Below, piece after piece: positions 52,405 through 60,444 of a stretch of DNA of 64,000 nucleotides. Source of the DNA: Caballeronia telluris (GTDB lineage Bacteria > Pseudomonadota > Gammaproteobacteria > Burkholderiales > Burkholderiaceae). Each line of letters starts with the position of its first letter. Within the stretch, counting starts at the first letter, position 1. Below the pieces are notes generated by a model. It was not told the DNA's origin. It was given only the letters and a program-made list of their open reading frames with translations, and made no database searches. The stretch is taken from assembly GCF_001544495.1 (NCBI RefSeq), contig NZ_FCNZ02000025.1, forward strand, positions 1 through 64,000, read 5' to 3'. The position numbers were made by a program, and so were the translations under genes.

Positions 52405-54069
52405 TCAAACCTCGCTGCGCTTTAGCAAATAGTCCAGGCCCCCAACCCGATACCACCGATACCCGTAAGGCTCCAGCACGACCGTATGCCGCCCGGACGC
52501 ATCGGCGTGGCTGTGATCGTCGGATAGCAAGCTCACCAGCATGTCACTTGCCCCGCCCGCCGGCCCGACGCGAAACTTCACCGTGCAGGCCGCGGCGCTG
52601 AAGTTGTGCACGCATACGACGGAGTTGTTGCGCCAGTCGTAGCGCAGCGCGAGCACGTCCTCGCGCGAGGCGCGCAGGATCGCGAAGTCGCCCCAGCCGA
52701 TCTCGGGCACTTCCTTGCGCATGCGGATCATCCGCTCCATCCAGTTGAGCAGCGAGTTCGGATCGCGTCGCTGGGCCGCCACGTTCACGCGTTCGAATCC
52801 ATAAGGACCGCCCGATATCACGCGCGACACCGGCCGCCCGTGTTTCGTGAAGCCGCCGTGCGGCTCGGTCGACCACTGCATCGGCGTGCGCGCGCATTCG
52901 CGCTCGGGCAGACGCAGGTCGTCGCCCATGCCGATTTCGTCGCCGTAGCGCACGACCGGCGTCCCCGGCAATGTCAGCATCAGGCTGTACGCGAGTTCCA
53001 GTCGGTGCCGGTCGCCGTCGAGCATCGGCGCGAGACGTCGCCTGATGCCGCGCTCATAGAGCTGCATGCCGGGCTCCGGGCCGAACGCGGCAAAGACGGT
53101 CTCGCGTTGCTGCGGCGAGAGGCGCCCGAGATCCAGTTCGTCGTGATTGCGCAGGAACACGCCCCACTGCGCCGTGGCCGCGCGCGATCGGGTCGCGAGG
53201 AGCGCTTTCCTGAGCGGACCGGCATCGGCGCTCGCGAGCGCATAGAAGCTCGTCTGATTGACCTGGAAATTGAACATCATCTGCAGACGCTCGCCCGCGT
53301 CGCCGAAATACTTCATGTCGGTGTCGGGCAGCACGTTCGCCTCGGCGAGGATGATCGCGTCGCCCTCGCGCCATTGCAGGAACTCGCGGAAGGTGCGCAG
53401 CATGTCGTACTGCTCGACGGGGCGCTTGACCTGCGGGCCCTTCGTCGCGATGACGAACGGCACCGCGTCCATGCGAAACCCCGACACGCCGAGCTGAATC
53501 CAGAAGCCCATGATCTTGAGCAGCTCGGCCTGCACGTAGGTGTTGGCGGTGTTCAGGTCGGGCTGGAAATCATAGAAGCGGTGGAAGTACCACATCCGCG
53601 CTTCCTTGTCGTAGGTCCACGTCGACTTCTGCACGCCCGGGAACACCACGCCGTCCTCGGCATTGGCGGGCTTCTTCTTCGACCAGACGTACCAGTCCCG
53701 GTATTTCGACTGGGGATCGCGCCGCGCGTCGCGGAACCACGGATGCTGGTCCGACGTGTGATTCACGACGAGATCGATCAACACGCGCAGACCGCGCTGG
53801 CGGCACGCGTGGGTGAACTCGGTGAAATCGCCGAGCGTGCCGTAGCGCGGGTCGACGTTGTAGTAATCAGAGATGTCGTAGCCGTTGTCGCGGCACGGCG
53901 ACGGCTGGAACGGCATCAGCCAGATCGTCGTGATGCCGAGGCCCTGCAGGTAGTCGAGCCTTCGAACGAGGCCCTGGAAGTCGCCGGTTCCATCGCCGTT
54001 CGCGTCCATGAACGTGCCGACTGAGAGGCAATAGACAATCGCGTTTTTGTACCAGAGGTCGTTGACCAT
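52405..54069 (-). CDS. GH13 alpha-amylase family enzyme, trehalose-synthase-like
   Basis: 554 residues. The catalytic barrel shows the four conserved regions: LIDLVVNHTSDQHPWF (I), GFRMDAVPF with the nucleophile aspartate (II), IILAEANVLPDT with the acid glutamate (III), and FLRNHDELDL with the third aspartate (IV). The start WYKNAIVYCLSVGTFMDANG and the beta-rich C-terminus resemble trehalose synthase (TreS), which interconverts maltose and trehalose. Other GH13 activities (sucrose isomerase or amylase-like) are possible. The gene stands apart from other trehalose genes. A desiccation or osmotic role fits. Confidence 0.85.
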   Translation of the reverse strand: MVNDLWYKNAIVYCLSVGTFMDANGDGTGDFQGLVRRLDYLQGLGITTIWLMPFQPSPCRDNGYDISDYYNVDPRYGTLGDFTEFTHACRQRGLRVLIDLVVNHTSDQHPWFRDARRDPQSKYRDWYVWSKKKPANAEDGVVFPGVQKSTWTYDKEARMWYFHRFYDFQPDLNTANTYVQAELLKIMGFWIQLGVSGFRMDAVPFVIATKGPQVKRPVEQYDMLRTFREFLQWREGDAIILAEANVLPDTDMKYFGDAGERLQMMFNFQVNQTSFYALASADAGPLRKALLATRSRAATAQWGVFLRNHDELDLGRLSPQQRETVFAAFGPEPGMQLYERGIRRRLAPMLDGDRHRLELAYSLMLTLPGTPVVRYGDEIGMGDDLRLPERECARTPMQWSTEPHGGFTKHGRPVSRVISGGPYGFERVNVAAQRRDPNSLLNWMERMIRMRKEVPEIGWGDFAILRASREDVLALRYDWRNNSVVCVHNFSAAACTVKFRVGPAGGASDMLVSLLSDDHSHADASGRHTVVLEPYGYRWYRVGGLDYLLKRSEV

Positions 54070-54190
54070 GCGCTGTTGACGAAGCCCGGTTTGCCATGCT
54101 CAAAGGCGGCCGCGCCGGCAAGTCGGGAGGCGCGGGGACGGATCAAGTGTAGCCGCCGGGCTTCCCGTTCGACAATCCGTGTGACGCCGG

Positions 54191-54208
54191 AGGCGAGCAT
54201 GCTCGCCT
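54191..54208. repeat. Perfect 18-base palindrome between two reverse-strand genes
   Basis: AGGCGAGCAT-GCTCGCCT (AGGCGAGCATGCTCGCCT) is a perfect dyad, 11 bases after the esterase stop and about 120 bases before the GH13 start. It may act as a terminator stem (no T run is seen) or an operator. Confidence 0.45.
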
Positions 54209-54218
54209 GCGCGATCAA

Positions 54219-55331
54219 TCAACGATCGAGGCAATACTGGCTGAAGAATCGAACGATCTCCGTGGTCGCGTGCGGACCGCGGGCATCGGTATGAGTACCG
54301 GCGGCGCTCCCTCCTGACCATGCATGACCGAGCCCGTGAACGATCCACTGCTCGCCGCTCGCCACGCCGTCGCGATCATGAAACACGTGATGTGTATAAC
54401 CGTGACCATTCCGCTCGATCTCGACGCGCGTCAACGGACTGGCTTGCGTTGCATCGCGCGCGCCGGACAGCAGCCGGCTCATGGAAACGATCTGATCGCT
54501 GTTACGCGGATGCACGGTGTCGTCGGCATCGCCGTGAAAGACGATCAGCGGCACGGCACGCGCCCGGATGCCATCGGACGATAGTGCGGGCAAGCCCGCC
54601 TTCCCCATGCCGTCGTTCATGGCGCACAGCGCCGACAGCGGTTCGTCGGCCACGCCGAACGCGACGCCCGAATGAATCGCTGCCGCCGCGTAGAGATCCG
54701 GATGCGTCACGGCGAGATTAACCGCCATCGCGCCGCCCGCCGACATTCCCGCGACATAGACGCGCGCCTCATCGACATTGCATATCGCCATGACCTCGCG
54801 CGTCAGGGCGGCGATCATCGCTGTTTCGCCCGATTCTCGGGTCCGGTCTGCCGGCCTGAACCAGTTCCAGCACTTGAACGGATTGGCGCCCTCCGACTGC
54901 TCCGGATACACGACGATATAACCCTGCGCTTCCGCGATGGCGTTCATCTCGGTGCCTGCGGCGAAGTCGTCCGGGTCTTGCTGCGCGCCGTGGAGCATGA
55001 CGATCATCGGCATCGGTTTGCCGTGGTAGCCGCTCGGCACATAGAGTTTGAAGTGAAGCGCGTCGTCGCCGTGCTCGAAACGGCTGCTCAACCAGTTGGG
55101 CCTGCCGGCTTGCAGAGTCAGCCGCCCGACAGGCGGTGCAGTCGCACCCGCCTGCGTGCCTGCCGAAGCAAGGCGATGCGCGGCGTCCGTCTTGCTGGTT
55201 GTTTCCGGCGCGGCGCTCGCAACCGCAGTCTGCGGGTCGACGAAAAACTGGGCCGCGAGCCCTACTGGTCCAAGTGCGATCAGCGACCAAAGCGTGTCGC
55301 GCGTCGAGGCAAACGCGTCGAAAGGGTCCAT
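54219..55331 (-). CDS. PHB-depolymerase-family esterase (LpqC/PhaZ-like)
   Basis: 370 residues. The alpha/beta-hydrolase domain starts near residue 85 (LHFKLYVPSGYHGKPMPMIVML). The oxyanion region is VMLHGAQQDPDDFAAG, the nucleophile elbow is YVAGMSAGGAMAVNLAVTHP, an aspartate is in FHGDADDTVHPRN and the histidine near WIVHGLGHAWSGG. The N-terminal 70 residues are not a clear signal peptide and contain DAFASTRDTLWSLIALGPVG. The family covers extracellular polyester and feruloyl esterases, so the substrate is open. It follows the phasin and a terminator, and lies beside the PHA operon. Confidence 0.83.
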   Translation of the reverse strand: MDPFDAFASTRDTLWSLIALGPVGLAAQFFVDPQTAVASAAPETTSKTDAAHRLASAGTQAGATAPPVGRLTLQAGRPNWLSSRFEHGDDALHFKLYVPSGYHGKPMPMIVMLHGAQQDPDDFAAGTEMNAIAEAQGYIVVYPEQSEGANPFKCWNWFRPADRTRESGETAMIAALTREVMAICNVDEARVYVAGMSAGGAMAVNLAVTHPDLYAAAAIHSGVAFGVADEPLSALCAMNDGMGKAGLPALSSDGIRARAVPLIVFHGDADDTVHPRNSDQIVSMSRLLSGARDATQASPLTRVEIERNGHGYTHHVFHDRDGVASGEQWIVHGLGHAWSGGSAAGTHTDARGPHATTEIVRFFSQYCLDR

Positions 55332-55363
55332 CGGTTTTCCTTATTCCTGTCGAGCACAATAAA

Positions 55364-55384
55364 AAGCCCGCCTGAAGCGGGCTT
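55364..55384 (-). terminator. Intrinsic terminator after the phasin gene
   Basis: AAGCCCGC-CTGAA-GCGGGCTT is a perfect 8-bp stem. Read on the reverse strand it runs into TTTTTATT, a classical terminator tail. It lies 36 bases after the phasin stop and 33 bases before the esterase start, so the esterase would be made by read-through or from a separate promoter. Confidence 0.82.
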
Positions 55385-55420
55385 CGAACAACCGTGATAT
55401 GCAACGCCAAGCGTTCAGGA

Positions 55421-55942
55421 TCAACGCTTCGAGCCGGCCTTGGCAGGACGTAGCGCGGCGTCCGATGCTTCCTGCACGCCGTCGGTTACCTCGGCGCTCG
55501 CGTCGAGAACAACCTCGGCCGACTCGTCGACGACATCCGTCGATGTCGAGCCGATATTCGACAGAAGCGCGACGGGTCCCTGGGACATCGATTCGAATAC
55601 ACCCTTCACGCCAATGCCGTATTTTTCGTACTGGCCGCGCGTTTCGTTCAGGATGTCGGCTTCGGTGGCACGGACGATCTCGAAGTAATGCCGCGTATAG
55701 GCCGCCGTCTTTTCCGGAATTTCAGCAAGCAACGTCGATTGCCAGCTCAGGAAGTCGCCCGGTTTCGCGCTGGAACCCGCCTTCAGGACCGACGTACTTT
55801 CCTCGAACACCGTCTTTACTGTTTGCACGTTCAACTCGGCGAGTTGTTGAAGACCGCTAGCGAAACGCTTCGTCACGTTCACGAAACTCTGAAGGTTTGC
55901 TGCTGCAACCGAGGATGCCTGCTGGGGGGAATAAGGAAACAT
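55421..55942 (-). CDS. Phasin family protein
   Basis: 173 residues. The phasin domain shows NLQSFVNVTKRFASGLQQLA, VFEESTSVLKAGSSAKPGDF, and QSTLLAEIPEKTAAYTRHYF. Phasins coat polyhydroxyalkanoate granules and limit their size. The C-terminus is acidic then basic (VVDESAEVVLDASAEVTDG, then RPAKAGSKR). The ATG at 55942 has a GGAG ribosome site. A sigma-70 promoter (56019-56046) and a terminator (55364-55384) bracket it as a single-gene unit. Confidence 0.88.
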   Translation of the reverse strand: MFPYSPQQASSVAAANLQSFVNVTKRFASGLQQLAELNVQTVKTVFEESTSVLKAGSSAKPGDFLSWQSTLLAEIPEKTAAYTRHYFEIVRATEADILNETRGQYEKYGIGVKGVFESMSQGPVALLSNIGSTSTDVVDESAEVVLDASAEVTDGVQEASDAALRPAKAGSKR

Positions 55943-56018
55943 TGACCGCTCCAAAAAAGGATTCATCAGGGCCGGTAAATTCCGCCCCCGTATTTTGCTG
56001 CGCTGCACCAATGAACCC

Positions 56019-56046
56019 ATCATACGGGAGTCTCGCCGGGCGTCAA
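56019..56046 (-). promoter_or_regulatory. Sigma-70 promoter of the phasin gene
   Basis: On the reverse strand TTGACG and TATGAT are separated by 16 bases, near the consensus. The -10 box lies about 77 bases before the start codon. It contrasts with the -24/-12 sites elsewhere in the window. Confidence 0.65.
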
Positions 56047-56136
56047 GTACGCATTTCGTGGGGTTCATCTCCGTGGCAGTCCGCAGCATGTCGCGATGCG
56101 GCCGGTCGTCGCCGTTGCTGCTTGAGCTTTGCGGCG

Positions 56137-56952
56137 CTAATCCTGTAGCAGAAAGTCGCGCACCACGGGACCTACTTCGCTCGTTCGCGTGACGAGAAAG
56201 AGATGGCCGTCCTCGACGACGTGAAGCGTCGCCTGACGGATGCGTGAAGCCAGAATCCTCGCGTTGACGAGCGGCACGATGGGATCGTCGTTACCGTGCA
56301 TGACGAGTGTCGGCTGCCGCAGACGCCCGAGCCAGAGCAGGCTGCTCCAGCCCCACACCGCCAGCAACTGGTAGACGTATCCGCGCCCGCCCGGCGCCTG
56401 GATGTGGCGTCCGTGTTCCTTCAATAACTCGGGGTCGCGCCGGTATGCGCCGCCATAGATCTCCGCGCCAACCTCCTGTAGAAACTTCGGGTCCTTATAG
56501 CGGCGGGACCCGATCAGTTTGGACAGCACGGAAATCCGTCCGGGCACCATGATCACGCCCGGCGACGTGGAAGCAAGCACTAGGCGCCGGCAACGCGACG
56601 GATACTGATACGCGAACTGCTGCGCGAGCGCTCCCCCCCACGACACGCCGAGCACGTCCACCGGCCCGCTGTAGCCGAGCTTCGCGAGCAGCTTGTCGGT
56701 CAGCACCGACAGCGTAGAGAAGCGATACGGCGCAAGCGGTGCGGGCGACCCGCCCACGCCCGGAATATCGAACATCACGACTTCAACGTCGCCGAGCGCA
56801 TCGACGAACGGCTGAATCAGTTCGAGATTGGCGCCGATGCCATTGAAAATCACGAGCGGCGGCGAAGCATCGCTGCCGCGCCAGATGCCGACACGCAGCA
56901 ACTGACCTTCGAGAACGACGGACTGAATCTCCATGGTGCGCACACTTGCCAT
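56137..56952 (-). CDS. phaZ: Intracellular poly(3-hydroxyalkanoate) depolymerase (mcl type)
   Basis: 271 residues. Alpha/beta hydrolase with LVIFNGIGANLELIQPFVDA, the nucleophile elbow VLGVSWGGALAQQFA, an aspartate in VMHGNDDPIVPLVNA and the catalytic histidine in VVEDGHLFLVTR. The overall sequence matches the mcl-PHA depolymerases found next to class II synthases in Pseudomonas. The start MASVRTMEIQSV has an AAGGAA ribosome site. It lies 83 bases after the phaC stop and completes the phaJ-phaC-phaZ operon. Confidence 0.88.
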   Translation of the reverse strand: MASVRTMEIQSVVLEGQLLRVGIWRGSDASPPLVIFNGIGANLELIQPFVDALGDVEVVMFDIPGVGGSPAPLAPYRFSTLSVLTDKLLAKLGYSGPVDVLGVSWGGALAQQFAYQYPSRCRRLVLASTSPGVIMVPGRISVLSKLIGSRRYKDPKFLQEVGAEIYGGAYRRDPELLKEHGRHIQAPGGRGYVYQLLAVWGWSSLLWLGRLRQPTLVMHGNDDPIVPLVNARILASRIRQATLHVVEDGHLFLVTRTSEVGPVVRDFLLQD

Positions 56953-57035
56953 TGTTCTTTTCCTTGCGAATGTGAACGGTTCGTCGCGAGCGCGCGTGAG
57001 CACGACCCATCGCGATGGCCGGTCATGTCTTGGGA

Positions 57036-58727
57036 TCAGGCCTCGAGGACATAGGCTCCGGGCGCGTCGGCCAGTCGTTTGTGCCGCTTGTTGCCGAGCG
57101 TTTTGGGTGCGGCGCGCAGCTCGCCCGAACGTTCGGCGAGCCACTGGCGCCAGTCGTTCCACCACGAATCCGCATGAGCCTGAGCGCCGGCGAGCCATGC
57201 ATCGGCGTCGTCGGGCAGATTTGCGTTGGAGAAGAACTTTGCTTTGGGATTGCCCGGCGGATTGATCAGGCTCTGGATATGGCCGCTCGAACTCAGCACG
57301 TAACGCGTGTTGCCGCCGAATGCGCGCGCCGTGTTGTAGACGCCTCTCCACGGCGTGATGTGGTCGGTCATGCCAGCCATCACATACGTGTCGCACGTGA
57401 CCTCGGACAAATCGACCGGCGTGCCGAGGACGGTCAATGCCCGCGGCTTAGTGAAGAGATTGTTCTGGAAGATGTCGAGCAACTGGCCGTGCAGTTTCGC
57501 CGGAAGACGTGTCGTGTCGTTGTTCCAGTAGAGAATGTCGAAGGCCGGCGGTGCCTTGCCGAGCAGATAATTGTTGACCCAGAAGTTCCAGACGAGATCG
57601 TTGGGTCTCATCCAGGCGAACACGCGACCGATGTCCTCGCCTTCCAGCACGCCCTTGCTCCTGCTGTTCTGCTTGGCGATCTCGACGGCCTCGGGCGTGG
57701 TGAAGAGACCCAGCTGGGACGGGGCGGTATTGTCCAGCACCGCCACCATCAGCGTGGCCGCATTGACGGTCTTCTGATCGCGGCTCGCCAGATGGCCGAG
57801 CAGCGCGGAGATCGTCATCGCACCGGAGCATGCGCCGTGCAGATTGACATCCGCGTGACCGGTGATATCGCGCACGGCCTGGATCGCTTCGATGAGCGCG
57901 GCGACGTAGGTGTCCATGTCCCAGTCGCGGTGTTCCGCGGTGGGATTGCGCCAGCTCACGACGAACACCTGGAACTCGCTCTTCACCAGATACTCGACGA
58001 TGCTCTTGTTCGCGGCCAGATCGAAGATGTAGAACTTGTTGATCTGCGGCGGCACGATCAATTGCGCGCGAGCGTAGACGTTCGGGGTCGTCGGTGCATA
58101 CTGAATGAGTTCGAGGACCTCGTTGCGAAACACGACCGCACCGGCAGACGTGCCGAGATTCCCGCCGACTTCGAACGCGGTCTTGTCGACCTGTGCGGGC
58201 ATGCCCTTGTTGTTCAGCGTGTCGGCGAGCATATTCTTCATGCCCGCAACGAGGCTCGTGCCGCCGGAATCCACGAACTTCCTGAGCGCTGCGGGATTGC
58301 CCGGCAGCGTGTTGGTCGGCGCGAGTGCGTCGGTCATGAGTGACATCACGAACTGCGCGCGTTCCTTGCTCGTTTCATCGAGTGCCGAGCGCTCGACAAA
58401 ACCGGCAAGCGCATTGCGCCACGCCTGATAAGCCTGCAACGTCGTGCGGTACAGCGACTGATCGCGCCAGGCCGGATCGGCGAAGCGCTTGTCGCCTGGT
58501 TGCGGCGACGACGTGTCGTTGCCGGTCATGGCCGATGTCAGATCGCGGGCGAGCGCCGCGGTTTGATCGACGAGGAGCGCGGGATGCAGCATTGCCTGCG
58601 CGCCGATCTGCTGGACGGCCGCCAAAATGTCGATGGCGCGCAGACCGACGAACGGGTTAGGTCCGAGCATGCCGTCGGTCGCGCCAGCCGTGATGTCGTC
58701 GTTCTCGCTGCTCATGTTTGCTGCCAT
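57036..58727 (-). CDS. phaC: Poly(3-hydroxyalkanoate) synthase, class II-like
   Basis: 563 residues, the length of class II synthases (class I are nearer 590). The N-terminal motif GPNPFVGLRAIDIL, then KRFADPAWRDQSLYRTTLQAY, is typical of class II. The lipase-like box LHGACSGAMTISALLGH holds the nucleophile cysteine; the aspartate (MAGMTDHITPW) and the histidine (LSSSGHIQSLINPPGNPK) complete the triad. The AFAWMRPNDLVWNFWVNNYL segment is conserved. It polymerises (R)-3-hydroxyacyl-CoA, preferring medium chains by family. Start at 58727 with a GGAG ribosome site; a start four codons later is possible. Confidence 0.92.
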   Translation of the reverse strand: MAANMSSENDDITAGATDGMLGPNPFVGLRAIDILAAVQQIGAQAMLHPALLVDQTAALARDLTSAMTGNDTSSPQPGDKRFADPAWRDQSLYRTTLQAYQAWRNALAGFVERSALDETSKERAQFVMSLMTDALAPTNTLPGNPAALRKFVDSGGTSLVAGMKNMLADTLNNKGMPAQVDKTAFEVGGNLGTSAGAVVFRNEVLELIQYAPTTPNVYARAQLIVPPQINKFYIFDLAANKSIVEYLVKSEFQVFVVSWRNPTAEHRDWDMDTYVAALIEAIQAVRDITGHADVNLHGACSGAMTISALLGHLASRDQKTVNAATLMVAVLDNTAPSQLGLFTTPEAVEIAKQNSRSKGVLEGEDIGRVFAWMRPNDLVWNFWVNNYLLGKAPPAFDILYWNNDTTRLPAKLHGQLLDIFQNNLFTKPRALTVLGTPVDLSEVTCDTYVMAGMTDHITPWRGVYNTARAFGGNTRYVLSSSGHIQSLINPPGNPKAKFFSNANLPDDADAWLAGAQAHADSWWNDWRQWLAERSGELRAAPKTLGNKRHKRLADAPGAYVLEA

Positions 58728-58768
58728 CTCGGTCTCCGTGCGTTCATCCTTGCCTTCTCCTGCTGTCG

Positions 58769-59233
58769 TCACGCGACGAGCATCACGAGTGTCTGCGCGA
58801 TCAGCGCGGGCTTGTCTTCGCCTTCGATCTGCAGCTCGTTGTCCATCTTGACGACGACGCGCCCGCCGCCCTTCCGTTCGATCGAAGTCAGCATCACGCG
58901 GGCTCGCACGCGGGCGCCGGCTTTGACCGGCGTCATGAAGCGCACCTTGTCGAGCCCGTAGTTCAAGCCGGCTGATGCGTCCGCCGGAATGAGGCCCACT
59001 TCGATCGCGAGTGTCGCCAGCAACGAAAGCGTCAGATAGCCGTGCGCGATGGTGCCGCCGAAAGGGCTTTCGCGTTTCGCGCGCTCTTCGTTCAAGTGAA
59101 TCCATTGCGTGTCGCCGGTGCATTGCGCGAAGGCGTCGATGCGCGCCTGGTCGACCACGACCCAGTCCGACATGCCCAACTCCTGGCCGACGAACTCGTC
59201 GATCGTCGCCATGCTGTATCCAATGGTGCTCAT
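58769..59233 (-). CDS. phaJ: (R)-specific enoyl-CoA hydratase, MaoC/PhaJ-type
   Basis: 154 residues. The MaoC-type hot-dog fold has the hydratase dyad D-x4-H in TGDTQWIHLNEERA, followed by SPFGGTIAHGYLTLSLL. It hydrates trans-2-enoyl-CoA from fatty-acid beta-oxidation to (R)-3-hydroxyacyl-CoA for the synthase. The start MSTIGYSMATIDEF is at 59233. It is the first gene of the phaJ-phaC-phaZ operon and its stop lies 41 bases before the phaC start. Confidence 0.88.
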   Translation of the reverse strand: MSTIGYSMATIDEFVGQELGMSDWVVVDQARIDAFAQCTGDTQWIHLNEERAKRESPFGGTIAHGYLTLSLLATLAIEVGLIPADASAGLNYGLDKVRFMTPVKAGARVRARVMLTSIERKGGGRVVVKMDNELQIEGEDKPALIAQTLVMLVA

Positions 59234-59556
59234 GCTGTTGCTTTCCGTTTGGGCGATTGCGCGGCTCTTCGCGCAGGCGCTTCCTGTTGAGTGTGCCGAC
59301 GACGCAGCGAGAGCAGGCATTGAAACCGGTCGGCCGTTCATCGCGCGGTGATGCCGCTATTCGCAACCTGTGCGAAGGACATCGCGGTGGCGCTTGAAGT
59401 CAAGCAACAAGAATACGGAAGGAGGGGACTTCAGGCCCCTCTCGTGGCGGGAGGGGATCGAACGACGCGTGCGTCGGCCCTCCCGCCACGAGAGGGTGAC
59501 GCAAGGCGGCTCTGCCCTACGATGCAGCCATCCATGCGCACCCGAAGGAAATTACC
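59234..59556. other. Divergent region containing a large nested hairpin
   Basis: About 320 bases between phaJ and the Rieske gene. It contains the perfect 19-bp inverted repeat at 59437-59496. No other motif was found. Confidence 0.5.
59437..59496. repeat. Perfect 19-bp inverted repeat with a nested hairpin
   Basis: CCCTCTCGTGGCGGGAGGG (59437-59455) is the exact reverse complement of 59478-59496. The 22-base loop itself contains CGACGC-GT-GCGTCG, so a second stem can stack inside the first. It lies upstream of two divergent genes, with no gene ending nearby, so it is not a normal terminator. It could be a transcript leader structure, a regulatory cruciform, or a palindromic repeat element. 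Confidence 0.75.
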
Positions 59557-59868
59557 TTGACGCGATACATACCGATTGCCCGCGCCGACGCCCTCAATGC
59601 CGGCTCGCGCATGCTCAAGTTCATCGACGGACGCAGCGTCGTGTTGTTCAACATCGAAGGCGTCGTTCACGCAGTCGACAATTCATGTCCGCACAACGGC
59701 GCATCGCTCGCGAATGGCCGCCTCGACGGCAATGTCCTGCAATGCCCGGCGCACGGCTTGCGCTTCGACGTTGCGTCGGGGTGTCTCGTCGGCGCGCGGG
59801 GCATGTGCCTGACCAAGCTTTCCGTCGAGACGATCGACGGCGAACTGGTCGTGCAAGTCGACGATTAA
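59557..59868 (+). CDS. Small Rieske [2Fe-2S] ferredoxin-type protein
   Basis: 103 residues starting at a TTG that follows GAAGGAAATTACC; no ATG precedes the conserved part. The Rieske cluster is bound by SCPHNGASLANG (C-x-H) and LQCPAHGLRFDVASG (C-x2-H). The chain is only the Rieske fold, without oxygenase or membrane parts, so it is likely an electron-carrier subunit. The partner is not nearby. The 5' region carries the nested hairpin at 59437-59496. Confidence 0.85.
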   Translation: MTRYIPIARADALNAGSRMLKFIDGRSVVLFNIEGVVHAVDNSCPHNGASLANGRLDGNVLQCPAHGLRFDVASGCLVGARGMCLTKLSVETIDGELVVQVDD

Positions 59869-60444
59869 CGGATACCGCTTTTTGGCCGCATGCGGTTCGT
59901 CACCGTTTGGCCGGCCCGTCAGACTTGAGGCGACCGCTTTCCGCCGTCGCGTTGAATGAATCCAGCATCGCGACCATACGATGCTGCCGCGTGCGACGTG
60001 TCCTCGCGCGCTCCGAACACCTCCGCACTGCCCCTTCCTTAATTACCCTGCCGCGCGTCTCTCCCTTTCAATGCAAAAGGCGTATTGCCATGCGCTGAAT
60101 TCGCACGCCATGCCCGCATGCAAATAGCAAAACCGCGAGCTAATAAGCGACGTAATTGGTGTGAAGTAATCAATCGCCGATCTGTTAGAGCGAAGCCTGC
60201 TCCATTTTCGACTTTCGTCGAAATCAGCAAACGATCAACCGGCATTAAATACCGAATTCTGACGCCGCTTTCGGCTAAAGAAGCGAAATTTACTTTCAAC
60301 CAGTAATAGATGTAACACTTTGTTTCATAAGACAAATAGGAAAAACCGGTAGTTTTGCTATTTTTTGCGTTTTTCTACGGCTGCGAAATCGGTAGAAGTC
60401 TGCTGGATATAATGCGTCGCATCCTAATCCAGTACTTTATACCA
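59869..60444. other. AT-rich leader region
   Basis: About 575 bases without a gene. From roughly 60100 on it is much richer in A and T than the rest of the window. It includes a perfect TATAAT at 60408-60413. Short open frames here lack any motif. The composition fits a xenogeneic-silencing target or recently gained DNA controlling the downstream gene. Confidence 0.55.
60408..60413 (+). promoter_or_regulatory. -10 promoter box candidate
   Basis: TATAAT, perfect -10 hexamer, 31 bases before the ATG at 60445. The -35 position has no good match, as is common for regulated promoters. Confidence 0.4.

Noticed and set aside
59437..59500. tRNA-like 3' end on the reverse strand (GTTCGATCC followed by CCCTCCCGCCA)
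   Set aside because: The T-stem and D/anticodon arms cannot be formed; the pairing is explained by the 19-bp inverted repeat.
60039..60335. Open frames in the AT-rich leader
   Set aside because: No homology signal or ribosome site; they arise from chance.
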